Below, in pieces: positions 32,047 to 41,606 of a stretch of 64,000 nucleotides of DNA. The position numbers were made by a program, and so were the translations under genes. Under the pieces are notes generated by a model, which saw nothing but the letters and a program-made list of their open reading frames with translations, ran no database searches and was not told the DNA's origin. Source of the stretch: Usnea hakonensis (lineage: Eukaryota > Ascomycota > Lecanoromycetes > Lecanorales > Parmeliaceae); NCBI GenBank assembly GCA_013423325.1, contig BLJB01000381.1, positions 1 through 64,000 on the forward strand, given 5' to 3'. How positions within the stretch are numbered: position 1 is the first letter of the stretch; each line of letters starts with the position of its first letter.

Positions 32047-32945
32047 GATTGGAGTATATCTCATCCAATCAGACGGCGGCGATATTGTTTCCTCCCCAAT
32101 TGGTTCATTGCAAGTTCATACCCACTCAAGGAAGCTCGATCCAGTGCTGTGATTGGAGAATATCTCATCCAATCAGACACAGTCATGGCTATCCCCAGAG
32201 TAGGTGCCGACGAGATCTTCTTTCCTCGCCAATTCGTTCATTGCAAGTTCATACCCACTCAAGGAAGAAGCTCGATTTAGTACTGATGACGACGTTGGGA
32301 TTGGAGAATATCTCATCCAATCAGATATAGTCGTGGCTATCCCGAGAATAGATGCCGACGAGATCTTCTTTCCTCCTCATTTCTTCCATGACAATCTCAT
32401 TCCCTCTCCAAAAAGAGGCTCGATCCAGTCCTGAATCGCTGTGATTGGAGAGTATCTCATCCAATCAGATATAGTCATGGCTATCCCCAGAGTAGGTGCC
32501 AACGATGCTTATCTCCCTGCTCGATCTTCCGTGCCAATCTCATACCCTCTCGAAGAAAAGGGGCTATGTGGGCTTGTTGACGACGTTGGGATTGGAGAAT
32601 ATCTCATCCAATCAGATGTAGTTGTGGAGCGACGTTCTGAGGTGCCGACGGGATCTTCTTTCCTCCTTTGCTAACCTTCAACATCTCGAAGAAGAGGCTC
32701 GATATAGGCTTGATGACGACGTTGGGATTGGAGAATATCTCATCCAATTAGATATAGTCGTGGCTATCCCCAGAATAGGTGCCGACGATGCTTTTTTCCC
32801 TGCTCGATCTTCCATGCCAACTTGATAGCCTCTCTCAAAAGAGGCTCGATTTAGTATTGATGACGACGTTGGGATTGGAGAATATCTCATCCAATCAGAT
32901 CGAGTTGTGGAGCGACATTCTGAGGCGCCGACGGGATCTTATGTA
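32047..32945. repeat. ~145-bp minisatellite carrying ATTGG/CCAAT palindromes
   Basis: A block of about 28 nt (gattggaga(a/g)tatctcatcc then aatcagat) recurs seven times, starting at 32047, 32151, 32299, 32443, 32590, 32726 and 32873. Spacing is 104, 148, 144, 147, 136 and 147 bp. The spacers are related too (tatccccagagtaggtgcc, cgacgagatcttctttcc, ctcgat(c/t)(c/t)agt). Each block has ATTGG and CCAAT in inverted orientation about 12 nt apart, i.e. paired CCAAT-box cores. The array lies between the 3' end of the gene at 33088 and the promoter side of the gene at 30326. Confidence 0.9.
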
Positions 32946-33087
32946 GTGCCCGCTCCAGTATTCTCTGCCCAGTGCAGTGGACGAAATCCTTTTCCTTTTT
33001 CCATCCTTCCACCTCAACCCTCGGACCCCGCCATCGGCATCGACTGCCAGCGAGCCGAGTCCCGTACCGCCATCCCCCCACCTCCTA

Positions 33088-34953
33088 TCATTCCTCATTT
33101 TCTTCCCCCCATCTCTCAGCCTTTGGCCCAGTTGGAGTATTCGCCAGTAACCCTCTTTCTTCTGGCTGTGTCTTGCCTTCTGTCTTCGTCAGATGATCAT
33201 ACAAAGGTACTAATTCATTTTGAGCTGCGCAGACATCTTTCTGCCCAGTTACAGAGGATGGAAGACGGACGGCAGGTTGCGGGTGTGAGATCATTGATGA
33301 CTTCTGCGAGGACAGGTGGCTGCGCGGGGTTGGGACCTCTGAGCATGTAGGATCTTGCTGATAAAGCTGTTTCAGCTCTTTTTGCGCTTGCCAGGCTTCC
33401 TGTGCCTTCTTTGCTTCCATCCTGGCCTTTTCCCGCGAAGCCTCTTCTTCGGCGGCCATCTTCTTTGCCTTTGCCTTCGCCGCTTGAGCTTCAAGCCTTT
33501 CCGCCCTTTCCTCAGCAAGACGTTGCTCTTCCCTCGCTTGAATTGCCAAAGCTTCTTGGTAGGATGCTTTTGCTTCTGCGGCTTGGCATCTCTTGTCAGC
33601 CAGTTCGAGTTTTGCACTCAGTTTGCCTATGGTGGCCTTCAATGTGGCTTCCGCGTCAGCACCAGATTGTACAATTCGTGCCTGCTCTTGCCTCAAATCA
33701 TTGACCTTCTTCATCAAAGTCTCCGATTCGATAGCCAAAGAAGCTACTTTTTCGTTCATTCGGGCGATGGAACTTAATTGATTCGAGAGTTCTCGAATCG
33801 TTTTCGCGTCAGCCGCGCTCTGGTCTCGCAAAGCGTAAATTGTAGCTTCGTCCGCTTTTCGTTGTTCAGCGGCCTCAGCTTGTTGCTGAGTAGCCAGATC
33901 TGTGAGGTGTCTGACTTCTCGAATTGCGTCATCTTTAGCCTGATCTTTTGCCTTTTGCAAGGCTTCATTGGCCTTCTCCATCTCTATCTCCAGTTGCGCA
34001 TCCTTTTCCTCGAGACAGCGTGCAGTATCTTCTGCCGCTTCCTCAAGCTTCTCATTGGCCTTCTCCATCTCTATCTCCAGTTCCGCATCCTTTTCCTCGA
34101 GACAGCGTGCAGTATCTTCTGCTGCTTCCTCAAGCTTCTCCTGACAAGCCCATTGGTGTTTCGTGAAAGCTCGTTCCCTTTCCTCGGCTATTGATCGTAG
34201 CTGTGCTATCTCAATTCCTGCTTTTGACAGGTTATTTTGTGCCGCTACGGCTACATCCGCGGCTCTGATCGTTAGATTCGCCAATCCTACAGCGTCATGT
34301 TCCAATCTTTTATATTCATGTTCCAGTCGATGGATTTCGCGGTCTTTCGCCGTCATAAAGCTCGGGAGACGGAGCTCGACGAAATCGAAGATTCCGGCTG
34401 TCACGACATGGATGCGTTCTTTGAGCCCATCAAAGACCCCTCGAACAGAGTCCAGTATCCAATACTGGTCTGAGATAGGGAGATGCGTGCAGTCGCTATT
34501 GTTCCGGTCTCCGCTTGCGGTCAAGTCAGGATATGTAAGAGGCGTTGAGGCTGTTGGGAGGGGAAAGAAGACCGTTATGACTGTTGGGACCGTTTTTCGA
34601 GGGATATGAGGACGACTCGTGGATGCTCTGGGAGGCGGTATCCCAGCAGTCGGAAGATTGGGAGTGGGGGATGCGACTGATGGTGAGTCGCGAAGGACGG
34701 TTTTAGTTTCGTACAACAGAGCCTCGACCGAATCTGTTGACCAGGTTGATGGAATCAGAGCGGGCGGAGATGTGACGGAGGCCACTGCATAACCAGTGAA
34801 CTGGACATGTGGGTAACGCGTTGAGATAACTGGTTCTCTGCCCACGATTAGGGACTTTACGTCACCTACGGTAACATACGCGGCCGCGAGTAATGCCACC
34901 ACGGCAGCTTGGCAGGCACGCAGACGGATTATGTTTGCTACAATCTCGGCCAT
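33088..34953 (-). CDS. Membrane-anchored coiled-coil protein
   Basis: A 621-residue intronless protein. The first in-frame ATG is at 34953; the open frame upstream begins only with TTG. Residues ~12-30 (QAAVVALLAAAYVTVG) are a hydrophobic anchor. About 130 Ser/Thr/Pro-rich residues follow, then WILDSVRGVFDGLKERIHV and MTAKDREI, and a coiled coil from ~205 to ~540 rich in Ala/Glu/Lys/Gln. Inside it a 29-residue unit (KLEEAAEDTARCLEEKDA..) is tandemly duplicated. The tail is Pro/Ser/Gln-rich and disordered, with no zinc finger or RGG box. A frame-broken paralogue lies at 9417-10544. The upstream flank carries two 99-bp repeats, and the 3' flank the CCAAT-rich minisatellite. The function is unknown; the architecture matches the neighbours at 16199, 28149 and 37009. 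Confidence 0.82.
   Translation of the reverse strand: MAEIVANIIRLRACQAAVVALLAAAYVTVGDVKSLIVGREPVISTRYPHVQFTGYAVASVTSPPALIPSTWSTDSVEALLYETKTVLRDSPSVASPTPNLPTAGIPPPRASTSRPHIPRKTVPTVITVFFPLPTASTPLTYPDLTASGDRNNSDCTHLPISDQYWILDSVRGVFDGLKERIHVVTAGIFDFVELRLPSFMTAKDREIHRLEHEYKRLEHDAVGLANLTIRAADVAVAAQNNLSKAGIEIAQLRSIAEERERAFTKHQWACQEKLEEAAEDTARCLEEKDAELEIEMEKANEKLEEAAEDTARCLEEKDAQLEIEMEKANEALQKAKDQAKDDAIREVRHLTDLATQQQAEAAEQRKADEATIYALRDQSAADAKTIRELSNQLSSIARMNEKVASLAIESETLMKKVNDLRQEQARIVQSGADAEATLKATIGKLSAKLELADKRCQAAEAKASYQEALAIQAREEQRLAEERAERLEAQAAKAKAKKMAAEEEASREKARMEAKKAQEAWQAQKELKQLYQQDPTCSEVPTPRSHLSSQKSSMISHPQPAVRLPSSVTGQKDVCAAQNELVPLYDHLTKTEGKTQPEERGLLANTPTGPKAERWGEENEE
33966..34139. repeat. Two 87-bp in-frame repeats
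   Basis: Units at 33966 and 34053, each opening cattggccttctccatctct, are nearly identical over 87 bp (29 residues). They sit within the coiled coil of the overlapping minus-strand gene and keep its frame. Confidence 0.9.
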
Positions 34954-35175
34954 CTCGGTGCGATTCGTGCGTTTCAAGGAAGGTTTTGTCGTGGGTAACT
35001 TCGCTAGTCGGGGTAACCGTGCAATGGGGAGGACTGAGAATATCGAGATATCGTGTCAATAAGGCACGTTGCGAATAGCTTTAGCGAGGTCGAAGGCACA
35101 AAACAGCCGCGTAGGAGGTAGTTGAACGTTCAAATTTGAATAGCTTGAAGAAAGAGCCAAGATGCTGAAGGCGAG

Positions 35176-35373
35176 TTCTCAAAAGCGTACCCAGGGTAGT
35201 GATGGACGAGATGTGTAGCAGGAGCTTGTGTATTCCAGCAGTAGATACTTGATGATGGTAGATGTTCAGGAAGTTTCTCAAAAGCGTACCCAATGTAGTG
35301 ATGGACGAGGTGTAGCAGGAGCTTGTGTATTCCAGCAGTAGATACTTGACGATGGTAGATGTTCAGGAAATTG
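35176..35373. repeat. Two ~99-bp tandem repeats upstream of coiled-coil gene
   Basis: Copies start at 35176 and 35275 (ttctcaaaagcgtaccca) and share agtgatggacgag, gtagcaggagcttgtgtatt and gatggtagatgttcaggaa. They differ by a few substitutions and a 3-bp deletion. They lie 220-420 bp upstream of the ATG at 34953, so they are probably in its promoter or 5' leader. Confidence 0.85.
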
Positions 35374-37008
35374 GTGAAAGGAATCTTCAAGATGTTTGTG
35401 TGTGTGTGTCGACGAAAAAATCGAGAGGCTGGTTTTTGATTAGCGTACAAATTTCTCAACACTGCCATATTGACGCTTCGGAACCTCGTATTCCGACCAC
35501 CTGTAAAAAAGGTGCTCTACCTTACCATGTAGGTACGCGATTACCCCGCTTCCTGACATGGTATCAAGCACAAAGCCCCACCCTTCAACAGACATGCTCC
35601 ATCAAATGCCATTACCCGCCATGCTCTCTCAACACCGAAGATTCCAATTCACTTACCCACACAACTTCGCATTTGCCCCTCACCTATCCCCCAAAACCAG
35701 AAACCCTGCACAAACCCGCAATCCAAGGACGATCCATGCCAGTAATCTCACACCAGGCCATTCCACTTCGAAATAATCCAGTGCTGTGCACTTCCAAACC
35801 ACTAGATCTCACACAACTTGAGAACCCACAGAATGTAGCCATAGTCAGACAGACGCCTTTCCCTCCAAAAAAGCCCACAATATAGATAGATCCATTCGAG
35901 CACAAACTCTCCCGCCACAACACAAAGAGCATTTTCCACAGCACACAAAGCAATTTGACTTACAACCAAACTTTCTCCCGTCCCCCCTACCCCATGCCAA
36001 ATTCATGAATAATTCAACAGCCCCAATGTACCGTCTTTGGAATCAAATACAGATTTACCCAAACCCATCCAAAACACGCACGCTAAACCCCCAAAGAAGA
36101 AGCCGCTCCATCACAGCAAGAAAATATCTTCCCCACCCTAGAAACCGCATCCTTTTCCCATCCAACGATCCAATCTCGCATCTTTCCAATCCACCAAAAA
36201 CCATAGCCAAAGAAAAGCGCGCAAGTCGCCATCAACCCAACCCAACCCAACAAACCTCCGCACAACATCACAAAGTCCCAAAAGACCTACCCTTCCCGCA
36301 CCCTTTCCCCCCCCCACCTTCCCCACAGCCCTTCCACTTCCAACCTCACGATCCATAACAAACTAAACACAAGTAAAGAGTAAAGTATACAAAAATGCGA
36401 GGCGCGATCCACAGACAGACAGACAGACAGACGTCCGCTATGCCGAATATTCTGCAGAGACACTAGAGTAGAGATAGAGCTGCCAAGAAGCTTACTTACC
36501 TTACTTTACCAGAGCTGGCTGGACATGTCCACGTTCACCTCTTAAGGTGAGGTAAGAGGAGGTGAGGTACGGATGAGCGCCCAACATGTAGTGCTCTCTG
36601 CTTGAGTATGCCCTGTGGTTGGAGTGTACAAACCGATACAGAGGAGGATCTTCAGCGCGGGACGAGAAGCAAGATGAGTGCTATGTAGTAGTATATCACC
36701 AAGGTGAGTTATGGCACATTGATTTGTGGATATTCGTAAATGCAATGCTGATACTGATGTTTGATTCCGATGCTGATTATTAAAATACAACGCACCCGCA
36801 AAACGCCATGATCCTCTTGGGAAGAGAAAAAAAAAAAGACCGAACGAAGATCGATCCATCGACCTCTAGACACCTGATAGTCCAAGTAAATCTACTCATG
36901 TCGATGCTCTTTCGTGACATCGGAGAATTACTCATCCGAGTCTTCCTTTCCTACTCTTTCTTGACATCGGAGATTACTCATCCGAGTCTTTTCTCTCTGC
37001 ATCCGTGC
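35374..37008. other. Intergenic with C-rich block, (CAGA)n and 47-bp repeat
   Basis: No gene is supported. The plus strand is A/C-rich from about 35930 to 36360. A (caga)n microsatellite stands at 36412-36432. At 36907 and 36954 a 47-bp unit (ctctttc(g/t)tgacatcgga) is repeated, just 3' of the stop codon of the RGG gene. Each unit contains the imperfect palindrome catcggag..ctcatccgag and may fold in the 3' UTR. Confidence 0.5.
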
Positions 37009-38262
37009 CTACCACCCCATCCCTCTACCCTGGTCGTACGGCCCGTAGCCTCCTCCCCTCCCACCTCTCCACCCGAAACGCCCACCCCTACCGCCCCGAT
37101 TGCCGCCACGTCCCCTACCGCCCCGCCCGCGATTCTGGTTTTGCTCCCTAGGAACATAGTCAGGATGGTTGGTACTGCGAATAGTGCCATCTTTCCTCCT
37201 GTTGATCCGTTCTCTCCTTGGTCCAGGAACATTGGGTGTAGAAGGACCATCATCTTGATGGCCCGCATCCCTCGGATCAACGTCCCCTAGGCTCGCATCT
37301 TGCTCGTCAACTGCAGGAGATTGCTCATCCTGCCCCTCATCCGCTGTACCCGTCGCCCCGGCAGTTCCATCCCCAGCCTCTGCTGCTGCGTCTTCATGGT
37401 CGGTGGCTGGATCCATTGAAGTTTCCGGTTGGTCCATGTTCGGTGGCGCTTGAGCATTGTCGGTCTCGGTGGTTTCCCCTTCTGCATCGGTGTGACCAGA
37501 ACTCTCGAGGATTGAATCAAGCTTTTGTTGAAGCTTGTCAAATTCCTCCTGAAGCCTGTCAATTTCCGTCTGTTGCTCTGAGAATTTTCTGTCGTGCTTT
37601 GACTTCATGCGGAGAATGGCGGTTCTGGCGGCGTCTCTCTTCTTTCTCTCCCTCCTTACCATCTTTCTCGTTTTCCGAATGTTGTCGGTGAGATGGAAAA
37701 CGCGCTCTGTCAGCGACAGGATCTGGCTCTTGCCCTCTTGGTACTTGCGGATCAATTCCCGCGTCAGTTCCGGCACAAATCGATTTCCATTCCCACCTCT
37801 CTGTGCGAGATATCGAAGTACGGCGGCGCAGAAAAGGGCAAACACAAGCCAGAGCAGTATCTGCCAAAAGATTGGGCTGGTGGAAGTCTCTGGTGCTTCC
37901 AAAGACCACGAATACGTCACCTTTGCCCCCGGGCGCTCACTGGTCTGAGACCCCAACCTCGGAAATTTTGCATACTCAGCCTCCCATGCTGAGTAGTCCT
38001 GACCGGCCAGCTTCTTGCCCACAATGTGGGACTCGCCGCTTTGGTCAACCCCGTATAAATACTGCTGGTGAGGCAGCAAAGCTCCGTTGTGGAAAGCGAA
38101 TTCCCCAATCTCTCGTTGGGCAATCTCGATCGCAGGGTGTCTGAGTGCTTGTGGTGCGAATGTGGCGGCAGCACCCAAAAATGTAAACGCGGCAGTCGAA
38201 ACCACCGGGCGGAGGCAGCTGATGTATCTGCTCACCAGCTCTGGCGTCATAACAAGAGCCAT
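37009..38262 (-). CDS. Membrane-anchored coiled-coil protein with RGG tail
   Basis: A 417-residue intronless protein. Hydrophobic segments lie at ~19-37 (PVVSTAAFTFLGAAATF) and ~131-150 (IFWQILLWLVFALFCAAVL), with a ~90-residue loop between them. Residues ~165-255 are a basic coiled coil (RKMVRRERKKRDAARTA, then SEQQTEIDRLQEEFDKLQ). An acidic Asp/Glu/Ala stretch follows, then NRRKDGTIRSTNHPDYVP (~354-371), the same pattern as the CCCH protein's NKRADGSIYTSKHP. The tail (~378-406) has repeated RGG and GGR triplets, a classic RNA-binding and arginine-methylation region. The order (two membrane segments, coiled coil, motif, RNA-type tail) equals that of the gene at 28149. The membrane-RNA tether role is inference. 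Confidence 0.82.
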   Translation of the reverse strand: MALVMTPELVSRYISCLRPVVSTAAFTFLGAAATFAPQALRHPAIEIAQREIGEFAFHNGALLPHQQYLYGVDQSGESHIVGKKLAGQDYSAWEAEYAKFPRLGSQTSERPGAKVTYSWSLEAPETSTSPIFWQILLWLVFALFCAAVLRYLAQRGGNGNRFVPELTRELIRKYQEGKSQILSLTERVFHLTDNIRKTRKMVRRERKKRDAARTAILRMKSKHDRKFSEQQTEIDRLQEEFDKLQQKLDSILESSGHTDAEGETTETDNAQAPPNMDQPETSMDPATDHEDAAAEAGDGTAGATGTADEGQDEQSPAVDEQDASLGDVDPRDAGHQDDGPSTPNVPGPRRERINRRKDGTIRSTNHPDYVPREQNQNRGRGGRGRGGNRGGRGGRFGWRGGRGGGYGPYDQGRGMGW

Positions 38263-40158
38263 TGTTGCTGTGTTTGTGGTGGAAGACGCGTTTTGGTTGG
38301 TGGCAGTTGCGGGTAGAAGATCGAATGTGGTGACGAAAGCGCGGAAGCTTGATGTTACTAAAAGCGAATGCTCTCTTTGATCGCGGAAGAGTTGCGGAAT
38401 ATGGTAGGTGGTACTGAAGGAAGGAGAAGTCGAGGCAGTGGAATATCGCGCTTTGGATCTGAGAGATGTTGCTTTTGAGTAAGGTCGAAGAGTTCGAAGG
38501 TGTCAAGAGAGTCGAGGGAAGTACTGGGTTGGTGACAGTGCCGGTTGTAAGATGTTGATGTGGTCAAAGCACGATCAATGAGAGAAGAGGTGAGGAAAAC
38601 ACGCGCGTGTTGATGTTGTCAAAGCTCAATCGATGAGAGGAATCGTGAGGAAACGCGTAATGATGTGTGCAGTCAGAGATCTATGATATTTATGATATAC
38701 AACGAAGAGTCTGAAAGCAAGAGAGAAGTTTTGTCGATGGTAGGTAAGAGAGGAGCAACTCGCTGGTGGAAAGTAAAAAGGAAGGTAAGTTTGTTCGGGT
38801 GTGAAGATTTCTTAAATGCACCAAAAGTGCCGTGTGTTGAGTGAAATGAGGAGGCTGGTCATTTCACTCACGTTACCCTGCTGTGCTAGAAGGTTCTCTA
38901 CAACACAGAGCAATAAGTGACATGTCATGTCCGTCGATCCTCGATACACTCCTTCCACCGCTAAACCCCTTTTTGACTACCTCACTAGCCCTCTGCATCC
39001 CTCACAAGAAAACCCATGACCATCAAACCAAAGGCACTGAGCTATCAATCACTGAAGTCCGTAGAGGGACCGCTTCCAAATAAATATAGTCTAGATGCCA
39101 CATAATACCGACTTTCATGAGTCTAGTAAAATCCCAGTCCCCCAAAACATCACATCACACCGGCAGTAGTCCCGTCATTAAACGTAAGATGATACCACCA
39201 TCATACCTGCATAGTACCTACCGCACAAACTGTAGAGTAGAAAGGGGGGTTTTATTCCCAGCATCCCCAACGAACCAACAATACGTTTCCACAACATGTC
39301 GACGACACCACCTTTAAAGCCCAATCCGCTGCACCAACGAACCCCGGCCAGTTCTGTTCCTTCCAACAATCATTTGCCTATCTAGGTATACATCCAATGC
39401 ACGTTCAACCCGTGCCATGAGGGGATATTCTTTCATTGCGTGGATAATGACGACGGGGAAGAAGACAAAAGAAACCCCCAAAAGTCCAGGCATCCAGCCC
39501 AATCCATCCATCCCCCAGCAATCCCTCTAAATTACTGACCCCAGCCCCCGTCTCACTCCACATCTCCCTTGTCCAACCACTCTCTACACGCCTTCTTTCA
39601 ACGCTGCTCCCACTGCAAACTCGGAGGAATCAAAACCTGGACAACAATGCTCGCGCGACTACATAGCCCACCTTAGACAACAGACCACCGAGTAGCATCT
39701 GAACCGCTCCCACAAATTCAGTGCTCCCTCTCCCCAGTCTCCGACAACCAGCAAACAAGGTGGGCTTTCTAGTCCAGTCCGTGACTTTATACGAATCAAG
39801 AAATCTAAAACTACCGTAGGTTTTTTAACATGCACATTCTTCGGTCCAAGAAGAAAGAATTACGGCGGCTACACGGGAGCGATGGAGCGGGAGGCGCATA
39901 TGTACTCCCACTTGCTAACGCCCTTGATTCGCTCAACCACATTTGGAAGATTATCGACTTTCGCGGGCGGGCTCGTTGGTCGCATAAGATGCTAGGTAGA
40001 GCTGATGATTGATTGGCGAGTCTATGCAGGTGCGTGGGGGGGAGAGGGAGTGATGATGTCAATAGTATTGGGGGAATAAAACCCGCAATGATGATCATTT
40101 AAAGTAAGACCACCTACTTCACGACAATCTTCATCATTGAACCTTATCTCTTACTCAA
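38263..40158. other. Intergenic, no supported gene
   Basis: The upstream region of the RGG gene followed by the promoter of the secreted-protein gene. Near-identical phrases (gatgttg(a/t)(t/c)gtggtcaaag / gttgatgttgtcaaag, gatgagagaag / gatgagagga) recur around 38548-38645. Short frames at 38883-39083 and 39117-39317 have no support. Confidence 0.45.
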
Positions 40159-40743
40159 ATGGCGTCAGTGTCGCCGTACTTCTTGCTCTGTCTCCTGACT
40201 ATCTCCACCATTAGTGTCATAACAGCATCTCCTCACTTTTTGGTAGACCATGTTGCCATCACAGAAGATAAATCTCGATTTCATTCAACTTCACTCACGC
40301 CAACGCACCTCGCAAACGGCCCCCACACCAAACGAGCGTTCCCAACTATGGGTCCTTGGGGAGAATCTTACGCCCTCCCATATGGCTGGTCGGTAACAGT
40401 ATCGACCTTGAGCGTTTACATAGACATGGAAACTCAGGCGGCAGCGAACTGGTTCGACAATTTCTTCTGGAAACTTCAAACCTTTTGCGCAGCACGGATG
40501 TTGAACAATGATCCCTACCAGCGTCTTATCACGGCCTCTGAAAGCAGATGGAGACTTGCCATCGGCATGCACCCCGACTCCACTGTGCAACAGATCGAAT
40601 GGAGCTTTGTGTACTATTTCGCCATGTACATGCGGAACTGGATAAGGAATGGGTTTACCGGTACTGGAGCCATAATGTTCAAGCATACGAGCGGGATCAA
40701 ATTACTCGCAATTTTTACGAATGAACAGGGTAACGTGGGATAG
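40159..40743 (+). CDS. Small secreted protein with Kex2-like site
   Basis: A 194-residue intronless protein. Residues 1-~23 are a signal peptide (PYFLLCLLTISTISVITAS, small residues before PHF). A ~35-residue stretch ends in HTKR, a Kex2-type Lys-Arg site, after which the mature part would start AFPTMGPWGESYALPYGW. The rest is aromatic-rich (WFDNFFWKLQTF, FVYYFAMYMRNWIRN) with one Cys, so it is not a Cys-rich effector. It matches no family I can name. It is isolated, with about 2 kb of non-coding DNA before it. An effector or propeptide-processed secreted factor are both possible. Confidence 0.7.
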   Translation: MASVSPYFLLCLLTISTISVITASPHFLVDHVAITEDKSRFHSTSLTPTHLANGPHTKRAFPTMGPWGESYALPYGWSVTVSTLSVYIDMETQAAANWFDNFFWKLQTFCAARMLNNDPYQRLITASESRWRLAIGMHPDSTVQQIEWSFVYYFAMYMRNWIRNGFTGTGAIMFKHTSGIKLLAIFTNEQGNVG

Positions 40744-41606
40744 GTGTTGCATTGGATGACCATCCAAGTCGTAGATCTTGGACAAAGCAGATATTTGTGC
40801 TTGCTCGATTCCTTAGCAAGCAATTTACGGTCTTCTTCTCACCAGGTTGAATTCGTCTGGGTGATATCAATGGATAGGATGCGATAGATGAACTCGGTCA
40901 AGTCTATTCTTTCAGTCAGATACCCGGCAAGAGGTTGTGGGCTTTGCCAGGGTTCGCACCCTAGCATGGCGACATGTTTGAATTTCGCACACAGACGAGG
41001 CATGATATACATGATAATCAGCGATGCCTTATTTAGTCCTCTTTACCCTCCATCCAGGTCACCAGTGTTGATATCCTCAGCCTCTCGTAGACTCGATCAT
41101 CGTAGACGTACTTTATCGCAAAGCCACGTCATGTGCGTACCCAAGGGAAAAGAACGTGTATATTGTACGCGGATTTCAAAGCTCGCTAGGTAAGCCGAAG
41201 AAGCGAGATAGTCTAATGGACTGGAGGAGTATCCACTGTTCTTGGAGCCAGCACTGGTTTGTATGACTCGGGGCCTCACTGACACTGTGCACCTGGTGTG
41301 AAGTCCTTGCTTGCTTGAATGCTACCTTCCATTTGTCCATTTGGCGGCTGTGAAACAAGGTATGAAAGCTCTCCGCCGTCGGGGTTTGTTCTCTGAGCAA
41401 TTTGACAGGGTGTATACTTGTATGCTTCATGGGGTCAGAAAGGGATGTTCTCAGCAAACCATATGCGGAGCTCTACCTCTGCCGAGCTGCAGACTAAAGT
41501 AGAGTAGACGTGGTTGTCTTCACCTGCGCAATATATGCCGACTTCTTTTGCTCGAAAATAAGGAGAGTATCACGGCTTCAGATCCTGTGATTCAGTCGTG
41601 AATCGA
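40744..41606. other. Intergenic, no supported gene
   Basis: Short frames at 40888-41193 and 41176-41457 have no protein-like signature. No repeat or RNA gene is seen. Confidence 0.45.

Noticed and set aside
32047..32945. Regularly spaced repeats as a CRISPR array
   Set aside because: This is a eukaryotic genome, the spacers are homologous to each other, and the period is ~145 bp; it is a minisatellite.
35325..35885. 186-codon plus-strand frame as a gene
   Set aside because: It begins in the 99-bp repeats, has no recognisable domain, and continues into A/C-rich low-complexity DNA.
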